From Streptomyces sp. Ru72 (GTDB lineage Bacteria; Actinomycetota; Actinomycetes; Streptomycetales; Streptomycetaceae): a DNA stretch of 64,000 nt. The notes beneath the pieces were generated by a model, which was given only the letters and a program-made list of their open reading frames with translations, was not told where the DNA came from and ran no database searches. Shown here in pieces: positions 15,399 through 25,554 of this stretch (the stretch's first letter is position 1; each line of letters begins with the position of its first letter). The stretch covers positions 1 to 64,000 of the forward strand of contig NZ_PQSR01000011.1 in assembly GCF_002920635.1 (NCBI RefSeq), in the 5' to 3' direction. The translations under genes and the position numbers were made by a program.

Positions 15399-18300
15399 GG
15401 GGTCTCTTCGGCCTCTTCTGCGATGAGGGCGGTCTGGATGAGCTGGTGGGGGCGGCCGCGGCGGACGAGGGTGCCGCGGCCGGGCGGCTGGTGGGAGGCG
15501 TAGAGGCCGGGGAAGAGCTGGCCCTCGGTGCGGTCGCCGGTCATGACCAGGGCCGTGGTCCCGGTCTCGCGCAGGGTGGTGAGCAGGGGTTCGTACAGGG
15601 CGCGGGAGGCTCCGGCGGCACGGCGGGCGAGGACGAAGTGCAGGCCGATGTCCTGGGCGGAGGAGAGGTACGGCAGGAAGGGCGCCAGGGGCTGCTGGCC
15701 GGCGGTGGTGAGGATGTCGTAGTCGTCGATCAGGATGACGATGCGCGGTCCGCGGAAGGAGGGCTCGGTGGTGGTGCTGTCCGGGTCTGCGGTTTCCGGC
15801 AGGCGTTTTTCCAGTTCGGTGGCGATGCCGGTGGCCAGGGCGGCGGCGAGTTTGACGTTGTGGGCGTAGCCGCCGCGGTAGGGCTCGGGGATGACGCCGC
15901 GCAGGCCGCGGCGCGGGTCGAAGATGCCGAAGACGAGTTCCTCGTCCGTGTGCCGCTCGACGAGCTGGGTGGCGATCAGTTTGAGCAGATTGGTCTTGCC
16001 GCACTCGTTGTCGCCGAGGACCAGCAGGTGCTGGTCGCTGCCGAACAGGTCGAGCAGGACCGGGGCGAGAGCGTCCTGGTCGACGCCGAGGGGGATCCGG
16101 GCGGGTTCGGCGGCGGGGGATGGCAGGTTCGCAGCGGGGAGGCGGGTGGGCAGCACCCGTACGGGCGGCGCGAGTTCGCCGTGCCAGGAGGCGCGGATCG
16201 TGCGGGCGGTGCGCTCCAGGGCCGGGCCCAGGTCGCCTGTGTCCGGGCGGTTGTCGATGCGGGGCAGCGCCACCTGCGCGAAGAGCTTGCCGTCGGTCAG
16301 CGCCCGGCCGGGGGTGTCGGGGGCGAGGGTCTCGGACAGTTTGCGGTCGATGGAGGAGTCGGCGGGGTCGTTGAGCCGGAGCTCGACGCGGGTGCCGAAC
16401 ATCGACTGGGTGGCGATACGGACGTCGTTCCAGCGCAGCATGCCCGCCACGACGTGGATGCCGTAGCCGCCGCCCCGCTTGAGCAGGTCGGCGATCGCGT
16501 CATCGAGGTCGGCGAACTCGTCGCGCAGGGCGCCGAACCCGTCGATGAGCAGCACGATGTCGGTGGCGCCCGACTGCGGTAGCCGCCCGCCGGCCCTGAG
16601 GTGGCGCAGTCGGTCGACGGAGTCGATGCCCAGCTCGCGGAAGAGTTCCTCGCGCTCGGCCAGCATGGTGCGGATCTCGGCGATGGTGCGGGCGGCCCGC
16701 TCGTGGTCGGCGCGCCCCGCGATGCCGCCGACGTGCGGCAGCTCGGCCAGCGCGGACAGGCCGCCGCCGGCCAGGTCGAGGCCGTAGACGGCGACGTCGT
16801 CCGGGGTGTGGGTGAGGGCCAGGGCGAGGGTGAGCGTGCGCAGCAGGGTGGTCTTGCCGGACTGCGGTCCGCCGATCACCGCGACGTGTCCGCCGGCCAC
16901 GGTCAGGTCCAGCATCCACGGCTGCTGCCACTGGCGGGCCGGGTCGTCGAGGACGCCGAGCGGGACGCGCAGCGGGTCGTCGCGGTGGGTGAGGCGCAGG
17001 CCGTCGGTACCGGCCTGCAGCGGTCCGGCGGCCGTGTCCAGGGTGACGGCGTCCGGCAGCGGGGGCAGCCAGATGCGGCGTACCGGGGGTGCAGCGGTGG
17101 CGAGCTGGTCGACCATGACGGACAGGACGGTCGGGCCGGTCTCGCGCCGGGTGGCGGCGGGTTCTTCCGGAGCCTCCGGTTTCTCCTGCCCCGTGTTGTA
17201 TGTCGGGTCGGGCCACGCCAGCGGGGCGTCGTCGGCCTGTTCGTGCCGGGTCGGGCCGTGGTAGCGCCCGGAGACGTAACCGGCCTTGAAGCGTTCGTAG
17301 GTGGAGGTGTCGACCTTCAGATAGCCGAAGCCCGGCAGCGGCGGCAGGTGGAAGGCGTCGACGGTGTCCAGGACGGTGCGGGACTCGTCGGCGGAGAAGG
17401 TGCGCAGGCCCAGCCGGTACGACAGATAGGTGTCCAGCCCCTTGAGTCCGCCGCCCTCGATGCGCTGGCTGGACAGCAGCAGATGGACGCCGATGGAGCG
17501 GCCGATGCGGCCGATGGACAGGAACAGGTCGATGAAGTCCGGCTTGGCGGTGATCAGTTCGCCGAACTCGTCGATGACGACGAAGAGGTGGGGGAGGGGC
17601 TCCAGGTCGGGTCGCCGGGTGGCGCGCAGGGCGGCGTAGTGGCCGATGTCTGCGACGTTTCCGGCGTCCTTGAGGACCTGCTGGCGGCGTCTGACCTCGC
17701 CGGCGAGACTGGCGTGGACGCGCTCGACGAGGCCGGCCTGGTTCTCCAGATTGGTGATCACGCCGGCCACGTGCGGGAGTCCGGCGAAGGGCGCGAAGGT
17801 GGCGCCGCCCTTGTAGTCGACCAGGACCAGCGCGAGGTCCTCGGGGGAGTGCGTGGCCGTCAGGGCCAGGACGAGGGTGCGCAGCAGCTCGCTCTTGCCG
17901 GATCCCGTCGCGCCCACGCACAGCCCGTGCGGTCCCATGCCCAGCTGCGAGGACTCCTTCAGGTCGAGCAGTACGGGCTCGCGGCGGTCTGTCAGGCCGA
18001 TGGGTACGCGCAGGAAGTCCCGTTCGCCGCGAGGTGCCCACAGTCGGTGCAGGTCGAGGTCGGCGGGGTCGTCGATGCCCAGCAGGGCGGGGAAGTCGAC
18101 GGGGCCGGCGACCGGGGTGCCCTCGGCGGCCGACTCCGCGGACAGCCGCAGCGGGGCCAGCATGCGGGCGATGCCCTCGGCACCTGGGCCGGTCACGGCG
18201 TCGGAGGTGCCGCGCGTGACGGCGGCGCCGGGTCCGCGCAGGTCTTCGACGGCGATCCGGTCGCCGTCGACCGTGATGCGCACGCTCACCTCGTCCGGCT

Positions 18301-19378
18301 CGTGGACCTGCTGCTCCAGCAGGTGCAGCACGGTGACGCCCATGTCCGTAAGGCCGACGGCCGAGTCCGGACGCGGGAGTTCGGCCGCGGTGTCTCCGTA
18401 CGTGTCGCTGACGACCAGGAGCCGGGCCGTCAGGCGCAGTGCATCCCGCCCGGCCAGCCCGCGTCGCACCTCGGCCGCGTACGCGGCGCGCTGTTGCAGG
18501 TCGGGCATGCACAGCCGGGACAGCCGCGGCAGGTCGGGTGCGATCCGGCGGGAGGCGACCTGGCCGTCGTAGGGCTGCGAGTCGAGGATGTGCGGCAGCC
18601 ACTTGGCCCACTCCCACGCGGCCTCGTCGCCCGTGGCCAGGGCGAGGCCCACGTCGTCCGGCGCGTGCGTCACGGCCGTCTGCAGCAGCAGCGCCCGCGC
18701 GACGCGGAGAACGCCCTCCCGGTCACCGACGATGCTGACGTTCCCGGCACGGTCCAGAGGCACGGTGAGCGGAAAGTCGGAGGCGGCGGTGAAGCGGCCC
18801 TGCAGGGCGCGGGCCTCGTTGAGCATGAAGGGGTCCGGCGGGGTCAGCACTCCGCCGGCGCTGTTCTGGCCGATGGCCAGCTCCTGTACGGGGATGTCGC
18901 CAGTGCCGGCCCGCACCTGCAGGAAGTCGGCGTCCTGGCGGCGGCGCTCCCACAGCCGGGCCGGGTCGCGCACGAGGTCGTACAGGGCCTCCGGCGGCGG
19001 GTTCAGCAGCCGGGCCAGGCGTCGCCGCTCCCGTTCGACGGTGCCCAACTCCTCGCGCAGCTCTTCCAGATACTCCAGGTACCGTTCCCGCTGGACGCGC
19101 CGGGTGCGCTGGGCCTTGCCACGCTGGGACAGGAAGAGCGCCACCGCGCCGCACAGCGCGACGACCAGCACGATCGCACCGAGCGCGGCGAACTGGCTGT
19201 TGCGGATGACGGTCATCATCACGACGGAGCTGATGACACCGGCCATCGGCAGCAGGGCGGTTGCCGCGTTGCCGACCTTGCCCTCGGGCAGGTTCGGGGG
19301 CGCCTCGACGGTGCGGGGCGGTGCGGGCTCGAGAGGGCGGGTGCTGCGGGCCGGACGGTGGATGAGCTGCTGGGTCAT
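15395..19378 (-). CDS. eccC: EccC, type VII secretion ATPase
   Basis: 1327 residues, one fused chain of the EccCa-EccCb type. Two membrane helices lie near residues 43-80 (VGNAATALLPMAGVISSVVMM and GAIVLVVALCGAVALFL). Three FtsK/SpoIIIE-type ATPase domains follow, with P-loops GATGSGKS (about residue 490), GGPQSGKT (about 840) and GDNECGKT (about 1125), and Walker B-like stretches LFVVIDEFGEL, IVLLIDGFGAL and IVILIDDYDIL. EccC is the motor and substrate receptor of the ESX translocon; its last domains bind the C-terminal signal of WXG100 substrates. Only the first domain has the full catalytic Glu after Walker B (VIDEFGE), as known for EccC. The start overlaps the MinD-like gene by 4 bp. Confidence 0.95.
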   Translation of the reverse strand: MTQQLIHRPARSTRPLEPAPPRTVEAPPNLPEGKVGNAATALLPMAGVISSVVMMTVIRNSQFAALGAIVLVVALCGAVALFLSQRGKAQRTRRVQRERYLEYLEELREELGTVERERRRLARLLNPPPEALYDLVRDPARLWERRRQDADFLQVRAGTGDIPVQELAIGQNSAGGVLTPPDPFMLNEARALQGRFTAASDFPLTVPLDRAGNVSIVGDREGVLRVARALLLQTAVTHAPDDVGLALATGDEAAWEWAKWLPHILDSQPYDGQVASRRIAPDLPRLSRLCMPDLQQRAAYAAEVRRGLAGRDALRLTARLLVVSDTYGDTAAELPRPDSAVGLTDMGVTVLHLLEQQVHEPDEVSVRITVDGDRIAVEDLRGPGAAVTRGTSDAVTGPGAEGIARMLAPLRLSAESAAEGTPVAGPVDFPALLGIDDPADLDLHRLWAPRGERDFLRVPIGLTDRREPVLLDLKESSQLGMGPHGLCVGATGSGKSELLRTLVLALTATHSPEDLALVLVDYKGGATFAPFAGLPHVAGVITNLENQAGLVERVHASLAGEVRRRQQVLKDAGNVADIGHYAALRATRRPDLEPLPHLFVVIDEFGELITAKPDFIDLFLSIGRIGRSIGVHLLLSSQRIEGGGLKGLDTYLSYRLGLRTFSADESRTVLDTVDAFHLPPLPGFGYLKVDTSTYERFKAGYVSGRYHGPTRHEQADDAPLAWPDPTYNTGQEKPEAPEEPAATRRETGPTVLSVMVDQLATAAPPVRRIWLPPLPDAVTLDTAAGPLQAGTDGLRLTHRDDPLRVPLGVLDDPARQWQQPWMLDLTVAGGHVAVIGGPQSGKTTLLRTLTLALALTHTPDDVAVYGLDLAGGGLSALAELPHVGGIAGRADHERAARTIAEIRTMLAEREELFRELGIDSVDRLRHLRAGGRLPQSGATDIVLLIDGFGALRDEFADLDDAIADLLKRGGGYGIHVVAGMLRWNDVRIATQSMFGTRVELRLNDPADSSIDRKLSETLAPDTPGRALTDGKLFAQVALPRIDNRPDTGDLGPALERTARTIRASWHGELAPPVRVLPTRLPAANLPSPAAEPARIPLGVDQDALAPVLLDLFGSDQHLLVLGDNECGKTNLLKLIATQLVERHTDEELVFGIFDPRRGLRGVIPEPYRGGYAHNVKLAAALATGIATELEKRLPETADPDSTTTEPSFRGPRIVILIDDYDILTTAGQQPLAPFLPYLSSAQDIGLHFVLARRAAGASRALYEPLLTTLRETGTTALVMTGDRTEGQLFPGLYASHQPPGRGTLVRRGRPHQLIQTALIAEEAEETP

Positions 19379-20505
19379 CGCGTCCTCACGGCTCGCTGCA
19401 TCGCCTCGGCGGCCAGCCGGACGGCCGCGGTGCGAGTGTCCTGGCCCAGCATGGCGGTGTGGATGGGGCCTCCTTGGGCGAGATGGCGGTCATAGGGGAG
19501 CAGCACCACAGGTACGCCGGGCTCGCGCAGGTGCGCTGCCGCGGTCTTGGGATCGAGGGTGGTGTCGGGCGAGCCGGCGCTGAGGGCGACGACGGTCGTG
19601 GTCAGGGCGGAGTGCGGCAGTTGCGCCAGCCAGTCGAGGACCTGGCGGGTGCCGTTGACGCCCTCGGCGGTCATCGGCGCCACCACCACGCGGGCGTGGG
19701 CGGTGTCCATCGCCGTACGGGCCACCTCGCCGGGCAGGCTTTCGCAGTCCACCACCGTCACCGCGAAGTACCGGCGCAGCGCCAGCGTCACCGTGCGGTA
19801 CGTGCGCACGTCCAGGGGGGCGCCCACGCGGCCCTGGCCGGCGGGCAGCAGCCAGCCGCCGTCGGACACCGGCACCAGGTAGCCGATGACGTCGGTGAGC
19901 TGCATGGCGGGCTTGAGAATCCGGGCCAGGTCGCTGCACGACCAGCGCACCGACTCGGCGCCCATCCGCACCGGCAGGGTGCCCAGGGCCGCGTCCGCCT
20001 CCAGAGTGAGCACGGGGTCGTGGCGGTAGTGGTTGAACGTACGGCCCAGAAGTGCGGAGACCGTGGACTTGCCCACGCCGCCGCGGATCGACGTCACCGC
20101 GATGATCCGACCGGTCGTCACCGGCTGCTGCACCGCCTGGGCGAGGCGCGTCTGCTCGGCGACCTCCTGCCCGGCAGAGGCGGCGAGCCTGCGCAGCGAC
20201 CGGCCGGTGCGGCGTGCGACCGAGTCGCCGTGCTGCGGGCGGCCCAACGCGATGGCGAGCCGTGGGTCGACGGTGGGCAGGGACTCGGGGACCCGAGTGG
20301 GGACACTCGGATCGTGGGCCTGCCGGGGGACCGGGGGCGCTGCCGGAGAGGTCCCGGCGGACGGCTCCGCATCCGCCCCCGCTCGCACGGGAGCAGCCGG
20401 GATCACGCCGGACTCAACCGGGCGCGGTGACGGCGGCGTACCGCCCTGGGAGCCGTCGGCCAGCTCGCGCAACACGTCCCGCTGCCAGTCCCCTTCCTGA
20501 GCCAT
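19375..20505 (-). CDS. MinD/ParA-like ATPase of the ESX locus
   Basis: 376 residues. After a Pro/Ser-rich N-terminal region of about 140 residues, the P-loop ATPase begins at VTSIRGGVGKSTVSALLGRTF, a deviant Walker A of the MinD/ParA/ESX EspI-type group, followed by LTLEADAALGTL and VVDCESLPGEVA. Such proteins (EspI in mycobacteria) are thought to regulate or energise ESX secretion from the cytoplasm. It lies between eccD (31 bp upstream) and eccC (4-bp overlap), so it is co-translated with the motor. The start is ATG 20505 (MAQEGDWQRDV). Confidence 0.85.
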   Translation of the reverse strand: MAQEGDWQRDVLRELADGSQGGTPPSPRPVESGVIPAAPVRAGADAEPSAGTSPAAPPVPRQAHDPSVPTRVPESLPTVDPRLAIALGRPQHGDSVARRTGRSLRRLAASAGQEVAEQTRLAQAVQQPVTTGRIIAVTSIRGGVGKSTVSALLGRTFNHYRHDPVLTLEADAALGTLPVRMGAESVRWSCSDLARILKPAMQLTDVIGYLVPVSDGGWLLPAGQGRVGAPLDVRTYRTVTLALRRYFAVTVVDCESLPGEVARTAMDTAHARVVVAPMTAEGVNGTRQVLDWLAQLPHSALTTTVVALSAGSPDTTLDPKTAAAHLREPGVPVVLLPYDRHLAQGGPIHTAMLGQDTRTAAVRLAAEAMQRAVRTR

Positions 20506-20536
20506 GGTGGTCCCTACGTCCTCGGTCCCCAAGTCC

Positions 20537-21919
20537 TCACGCGAAGGTGCCCAACAGGCGCCCGTACACCCCGAACACACCGATGGCCAGCGGGAACAGC
20601 GCGATCACGGCCACGGACTCCACGAGGTCACCGACGCGCCGCAGCCGCACCCGCACATGCTCGGCCGGCTCCACGACCAGCACCAGGAGAGGTACGGCGG
20701 CCAGCAACGCGAGCACGGCGACAGGCCCCGCCGCCGGGGCATGCCCGAGCCACACCACGGCCAGCCGCACGGCGACGACCGCCGCGGCGAGCAGCAGCAC
20801 CACGACCTCCGCGGCGAGCGGAAAGGCGCGCGCCCGCAGGCCCAGCGCCACCGCGACGACCACGCTCAACAGCACCGTCCACACGGACACCGCACGCAGC
20901 ACGAGAACACCGGCCCCGGCCGCGGAGACGGTGAGAACGGCGGTCGCGAGCGCGAGCCCACGGTGCGTGGCCGCGAGCGCCGTGCTCACGTCGTACCGGC
21001 TCACCGACACCCCGCCCGTGCGCTGGTCGTCCAGCCCGGTCAGTCCCGACGCCATCAACGCCAGCCGCGGCAGCAGCCCCAACAGGACCACGGAGACGAG
21101 GGCGAGCAGGGCACCGACCCGGGCCTGCTCCGTGGCACCGCCGACGCCGTTCTGCAGGGCGATCGCCGCCTCCCACAGCAGCAGACACCCACCGAGCGCC
21201 CCCGCGCCGATCAGCGCGCCACGCCCCAGTGGAGTGCACCACCCGGCCAGCAGCAACGCGACCGCCCCGGCCACCGTGACACCCGCCAGCCGCGCCGCGC
21301 CGGACCACCCGTAGGCGTCCGCGGCCGTCCAGGCCCCGAGCGCGCCCAGCACACCCGCGGTAGCGATCAAAGTGGCGGCCATCCCACTTCGCTGCATCCG
21401 GCCGCACAGCACTCCCGCGATCGCGCACACGCCCGCCACGGCCACCAGCCCACCGGCAACCGCCGACAGGGCGAACCCGTCCCGGGCCAGCACACCGGCC
21501 GCCAGCGCCCAGAACACGCTGCCCAACCCGGCCACCACGCGCCGCACCGCAGGCCGCCACCGCCACGCCCGCACACCGAGGTCCTCGGCGACCACATCGG
21601 TGACGTCGTGTACCACCGGAGCCGACGGTGCGTCCTCGACGCGCACCAACCGCAGCACGGCCCCGTCGGCGACTCCGGACGACTCCAACGAGCCGTCGTG
21701 CGCCAGCACGGATCCGTCCGCGGTCACCAGATGCCGCAGCTCCGGTCGCGCCCCCACCCGGTCGTCGAGAAGCCGCATGATCTCCGGCAGCAGCACACCG
21801 ATCGGTTCCCGCGAGGGCAGCACGAGGTCCACCCGACGCCGTTCACCGACCAGCGTGATGCGGCTGAGCGCCGTACGACCACCGGTCGTGGAACGACTCA
21901 AAGACCCCGTGGCTATCAC
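20537..21919 (-). CDS. eccD: EccD, type VII secretion membrane channel protein
   Basis: 460 residues. The N-terminal 100 residues form a ubiquitin-like (YukD) domain: LSRITLVGERRRVDLVLPS, LVTADGSVL, VLRLVRVED. About eleven membrane helices follow, matching the family. EccD dimers line the inner-membrane pore of the ESX translocon. Immediate neighbours are a small membrane protein (13 bp upstream) and the MinD-like ATPase. The first ATG (21919) is used; the ubiquitin fold begins about 18 residues later. Confidence 0.92.
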   Translation of the reverse strand: MIATGSLSRSTTGGRTALSRITLVGERRRVDLVLPSREPIGVLLPEIMRLLDDRVGARPELRHLVTADGSVLAHDGSLESSGVADGAVLRLVRVEDAPSAPVVHDVTDVVAEDLGVRAWRWRPAVRRVVAGLGSVFWALAAGVLARDGFALSAVAGGLVAVAGVCAIAGVLCGRMQRSGMAATLIATAGVLGALGAWTAADAYGWSGAARLAGVTVAGAVALLLAGWCTPLGRGALIGAGALGGCLLLWEAAIALQNGVGGATEQARVGALLALVSVVLLGLLPRLALMASGLTGLDDQRTGGVSVSRYDVSTALAATHRGLALATAVLTVSAAGAGVLVLRAVSVWTVLLSVVVAVALGLRARAFPLAAEVVVLLLAAAVVAVRLAVVWLGHAPAAGPVAVLALLAAVPLLVLVVEPAEHVRVRLRRVGDLVESVAVIALFPLAIGVFGVYGRLLGTFA

Positions 21920-21932
21920 GTGTTCGAACCTA

Positions 21933-22217
21933 TCACCGGGTAGAAGGGGCGACGGAGGGCGTGGAGGACGTCTGCGGCGAGGGCTGGACGGGCGTCGCGT
22001 ACGGGCCTTTCCCGATCACCCGGTGCGACACGAACGACCACCCCACACACCCGGCGCACACCACCGCCGCGATCACCACTCCGGCGAACACCTTCCCGAC
22101 CCGCTCGTCCAGCGACCGCCGCTGCCGCTGCGCACCGAACAGCAGCGCGTCACGAAGACGACGCCGGCGCACGGCCACCGACTCCAGGAGCTGGTTGTCG
22201 TAGTCCTGCGCTGTCAC
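21933..22217 (-). CDS. Small single-pass membrane protein in the ESX operon
   Basis: 94 residues: a basic cytoplasmic half (RRRRLRDALLFGAQRQRRSLDE), one membrane helix (VGKVFAGVVIAAVVCAGCVGW) and an extracytoplasmic Pro/Ser/Thr tail. I do not recognise a family. Its place between Imm49 and eccD, with gaps of 2 and 13 bp, makes it an ESX accessory subunit or part of the immunity module. The single helix with an N-in topology is reminiscent of EccB-type anchors, but it is far too short to be EccB. Confidence 0.7.
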   Translation of the reverse strand: MTAQDYDNQLLESVAVRRRRLRDALLFGAQRQRRSLDERVGKVFAGVVIAAVVCAGCVGWSFVSHRVIGKGPYATPVQPSPQTSSTPSVAPSTR

Positions 22218-22219
22218 GG

Positions 22220-23092
22220 CTATGTCGGAAACTCGCCGAGCCAGGCGCGGTTCAGCAGCTCACTCGGCAGGTAGTCGGACTCGACCGCGATGGGGAAGCC
22301 CGCGTCATAGGCCAGGCACGCGATGGCCAGAGGCCCCAGGGCGAGGTATCCCTCGACACTGCTCTCCCGGTCCTCGTCGGCGGTCCAGTAGGCCTTGTGG
22401 TGCTCGAGCGCTTCGACGAGGGCCTGGTTGAAACCTTCGTGATCCTTGCGCAGGAAACGGTGGAAGAGGTTGATCGGCTGGTAGAGGATCTTTTCCAGCA
22501 GGTCCCGGGGCGTGATGCGGGCGGCCTCCGGATACGAGCCGTTGATCGCTGCCACGAGCTTGTCCACCAGCCCCGGCCGTTCCAGCCAGTACGACTGGAG
22601 GGAGTCCACCCAGTCATACACGTATGCGTCGACCTGTGCACCCGAAGCCGATGCCGAAGCACGCAGCAGCTCGACGGGGAACTCGCACAACTGGTTCATG
22701 CGCTGCTGATCGCGGCAGACGACGGCAAGCCAGAAGGCGGTGAGCCAGTTGCCCGCAGTGGAGTAAGACTGCGGTCCCGTGGCCGGGAGGGTTCGCAGTT
22801 CGTGGTCGATGCGGCACTGGACGGTGCCTTCCGTCGTGCCGGCCGACGCGAACAGGGCGGAGCCCACCTGCATGGCCGTGACCACGGCTTCCCAGGTGTC
22901 GATGTGGGAGGCGTCAGGGTTGACGGCCAGGCGTGCGTTCATGTGCAGGAGTGCTTCGCTCAGGGCGCTGTCGAACATGTCGGGCGACTGTTCGAGGCTC
23001 GCGATGGTGTCAGCCAGACCCGCACCGAGTGCGCCGGCGTATTCCTCGTCGTCGGGCCCCGGACTGCCATGCCGAGTCACCTTCACCGTCAC
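22220..23092 (-). CDS. Imm49-family immunity protein
   Basis: 290 residues, all-helical in appearance, without signal peptide. WLTAFWLAVVCRDQQRMNQLCEFPVELLRAS followed later by YWTADEDRESSVEGYLALGPLAIACLA is the pattern of immunity protein 49, recurrent in polymorphic toxin systems. The ATG overlaps the stop of the toxin gene (ATGA), so toxin and antidote are translated in a coupled manner. Inferred role: cytoplasmic binding and neutralisation of the PD-(D/E)XK tip of the toxin. Confidence 0.8.
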   Translation of the reverse strand: MTVKVTRHGSPGPDDEEYAGALGAGLADTIASLEQSPDMFDSALSEALLHMNARLAVNPDASHIDTWEAVVTAMQVGSALFASAGTTEGTVQCRIDHELRTLPATGPQSYSTAGNWLTAFWLAVVCRDQQRMNQLCEFPVELLRASASASGAQVDAYVYDWVDSLQSYWLERPGLVDKLVAAINGSYPEAARITPRDLLEKILYQPINLFHRFLRKDHEGFNQALVEALEHHKAYWTADEDRESSVEGYLALGPLAIACLAYDAGFPIAVESDYLPSELLNRAWLGEFPT

Positions 23093-25554
23093 GGCGTGCT
23101 CCTGCCCCCTATGTCGAATTTCTCCATGAGGTAACCATCATAACGTCCCGCTTTCGGGTTCCCCTTGACGAGGATGTAGTCCAGTTTTCCATCTCTCAGG
23201 GCCTTGTTGAGCGCTGTCGCGAGTTTGAGCTCCTTCGGGTTTCGACGGCCCCGGATGCGCATTTCGCGAAGAATATCGTTGAAATATTCCCTGGTTCCTT
23301 GAGAGACCCTTGTACCGTCCGGCAGGTTGCGCGCTCCCAGCTGAGTGCCCGTGCTGCTCTTCGCCTCGACCACCACGAACCCGCCGTCCTCGCGTTGCCA
23401 GACCTGGTCGAACTGGTCGTTGCCGTTGGCGGGGCCGTCGAGTTCCATCCTCTTGGCGTGAGGGTAGTGTTCGGGGATCACATGGTGCTCAGCCACCGCC
23501 TCGCCGAAGGCCTCGCTGGCCTCGGACATGCCCTTGTGCAGGGGCTTGTGCGCCGCATCTGCCGCGGCAACCGCTGCTTTGCTCCCGTCAGTCGGGTGCG
23601 CGTCGAAAGCATGCCTGGCTTCCCTGAGGCGATGCTCGGCCAGTTGGTCGGCGGCAATCGCGGAATGACGCGTGTGTGCCGCGTTGTCGAGAACCTTGAG
23701 GGCTTCCGGCGTCGCGGTTTCGCGCCCTACCTTGACGGCGTCCCCGGTGTACTTCGGCGGGAGGGGCGATGGGGCGTCGTTCACCGCGATCCACCGCCCT
23801 GTCGATGGATCCTTCACGAGCTGGGGCGGAACCAACCCGCTCTCGTCAGCCACCTTGGTGTTCAGCCGAGTGCCGTTCTTACGGTAGTACTTCTCGAAAT
23901 AGCCGGGCTCGTGGTTGGCCCTGTAGACCTGGTGGCGCATGACCGCCTCGGGATCGGCCGCGCCTCCGCTTCGGCTCCCGGTACGGCCGTTGCTCGTGGC
24001 ATCTGCCGTGTCGGAAGCCATGTGGTCGCTTGAAGACGTGCCGCCATGAGAGGCACCAACGGGGTGGGCACCTGAGTCAAGCGTGTCAGCCGTCCCTGTG
24101 GCACCCGATGTCCCACGACCGCTGCTGGCAGTGGCGTCGTGCCCGACGCGTGACGATGCGCCGTCGCCCAGGGACGCACCGGCGCCGGACGGCCGTGAGG
24201 CCGCCCCGACTCCCGTCAGTTCCCGTTCCGGTACGCGGGGCTGGTCGGAGGCGGATTCCGGAACGGCGGATCGTTCCTGCTTCGGGGCGTCGTGGATGAC
24301 ATCGCCGTGCTTGTCCAAGGCGATGAACTCGCCGTTCTCGACGACGACCTTGGAGCCGTCCTCGAGCTCGATGACGCTGTGCACACGCCCCGCATCTCCG
24401 GCGGCATCCGCGCCCGTGAAGATCCTGGAGGTCAGGTCGGACAGAGTGGGTAGCGTGCCGACGACCTTGCCGGTCGCCTTGAGGCCCACCGAGACCGGGT
24501 CCATGAATTCGCCGACCTTGGCGGCGACGCTCGCACTCTTGGCGACCGCGCCGACCTCGCTCGTCCTGGACACGACCGCGAGCGGGCCGGCGCCCAGGGT
24601 GAGGACGTTGAAAACGGTCGTTCCCGCGGCGCGGGCCGGGTTCTCCTGCCACTGGTCCCAGGCGACCAGGGATTTGCCGAACTCCTTCGCCGCCTTCTTC
24701 GCCCTGATCTCGTCGGCGCTCTCCTTGTCCGGGCCGAAGGCCCAGTCCATGGCCGCGTCGTACGGCGTCATGGTGTACAGGCCGATGCCGGTGACGACGT
24801 CCTTCAGCCCGCTCCAGGCGTCGCCCGCCGCATCCGCGCCGTTTCCGCCGACCAGCGTCCACAGCCCGCTGACGCCGGCTTCGATGCCGTCGTGATAGAT
24901 GCCGTCCCAGACGAAGCTCTTGGCGCCGTGCCCGAACCAGCCGAGGCTCCACGCCTCGTAGCTCTGCTCGTCCACGCTGCCCCAGGGCAACTCCTCGGCG
25001 CCTTCGAGCAGGTCGAGGTCGTAGCCGTACGCCACCGTGTTGCGGGCGTGGGACCCGCTGCCGCGGTCGGCCACGAAGGACGGGCCGCCCACGATCTTCG
25101 AGATCTTGCCGGCCGCCCTGCGCTCCGCCTCTTGGAAGGCGAACTGGGTGGCGGTGACGTCGTCGACGAGCTGCTTGTTCCGGTGGACCTTGTCCTCGTC
25201 CTCGGTCCATTTGTCGTCGCCCTCGACGCTCGCCACGAATGCGAGGGCGTCCGCCTTGAGCTGCTCAAGGCGCTTGGCGAGCGGGCGGGCCTCGATGGAG
25301 AAGGCGTCCAGCGCGTCGGCCACCGTCTCCAGCTTGGCGGCGAAGGTGTCGGCCTTGTCCATCACCGGCTGTGTGGTGGCGAACAGGTCGTCGGCCTCGG
25401 GCGCGGTATAGAAGGCCTGCAGCATCTGGAAGCGGGAGTGGACGTCCATGCCGCCGTTGCGGATGCCCACGGCGTCGCTGCGCAGCGCGGAGACATCCTT
25501 GTCCAACTGGTCGAAGTCGCCGGTGAACTGCGGTATGCCGGAAGGACTGATCAC
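23089..25554 (-). CDS. ESX-secreted polymorphic toxin with PD-(D/E)XK nuclease tip
   Basis: 821 residues. Residues 1-150 are a helical WXG100/LXG-like head (FDQLDKDVSALRSDAVGIRNGG) suited to ESX export. Residues 150-400 hold a hydrophobic Gly/Ala segment (VFNVLTLGAGPLAVVSRTSE) found in such carriers, and residues 420-530 are a Ser/Gly/Ala-rich linker. The tip begins about residue 680: AEHHVIPEHYPHAKRMELDG, DQFDQVWQREDGG, then FVVVEAKSS. The Asp of DQVW and Glu/Lys of EAK (about 727-729) fit a restriction-endonuclease fold, so it probably cleaves DNA or RNA of competitors. It is co-translated with the DUF6507 gene upstream and Imm49 downstream, both by ATGA overlaps. Confidence 0.85.
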   Translation of the reverse strand: MISPSGIPQFTGDFDQLDKDVSALRSDAVGIRNGGMDVHSRFQMLQAFYTAPEADDLFATTQPVMDKADTFAAKLETVADALDAFSIEARPLAKRLEQLKADALAFVASVEGDDKWTEDEDKVHRNKQLVDDVTATQFAFQEAERRAAGKISKIVGGPSFVADRGSGSHARNTVAYGYDLDLLEGAEELPWGSVDEQSYEAWSLGWFGHGAKSFVWDGIYHDGIEAGVSGLWTLVGGNGADAAGDAWSGLKDVVTGIGLYTMTPYDAAMDWAFGPDKESADEIRAKKAAKEFGKSLVAWDQWQENPARAAGTTVFNVLTLGAGPLAVVSRTSEVGAVAKSASVAAKVGEFMDPVSVGLKATGKVVGTLPTLSDLTSRIFTGADAAGDAGRVHSVIELEDGSKVVVENGEFIALDKHGDVIHDAPKQERSAVPESASDQPRVPERELTGVGAASRPSGAGASLGDGASSRVGHDATASSGRGTSGATGTADTLDSGAHPVGASHGGTSSSDHMASDTADATSNGRTGSRSGGAADPEAVMRHQVYRANHEPGYFEKYYRKNGTRLNTKVADESGLVPPQLVKDPSTGRWIAVNDAPSPLPPKYTGDAVKVGRETATPEALKVLDNAAHTRHSAIAADQLAEHRLREARHAFDAHPTDGSKAAVAAADAAHKPLHKGMSEASEAFGEAVAEHHVIPEHYPHAKRMELDGPANGNDQFDQVWQREDGGFVVVEAKSSTGTQLGARNLPDGTRVSQGTREYFNDILREMRIRGRRNPKELKLATALNKALRDGKLDYILVKGNPKAGRYDGYLMEKFDIGGRSTP

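Noticed and set aside
16500..18617. 705-codon open frame inside eccC
   Set aside because: Same strand, different frame, Arg/Pro/Gly-rich with no motifs; eccC has all P-loops in its own frame.
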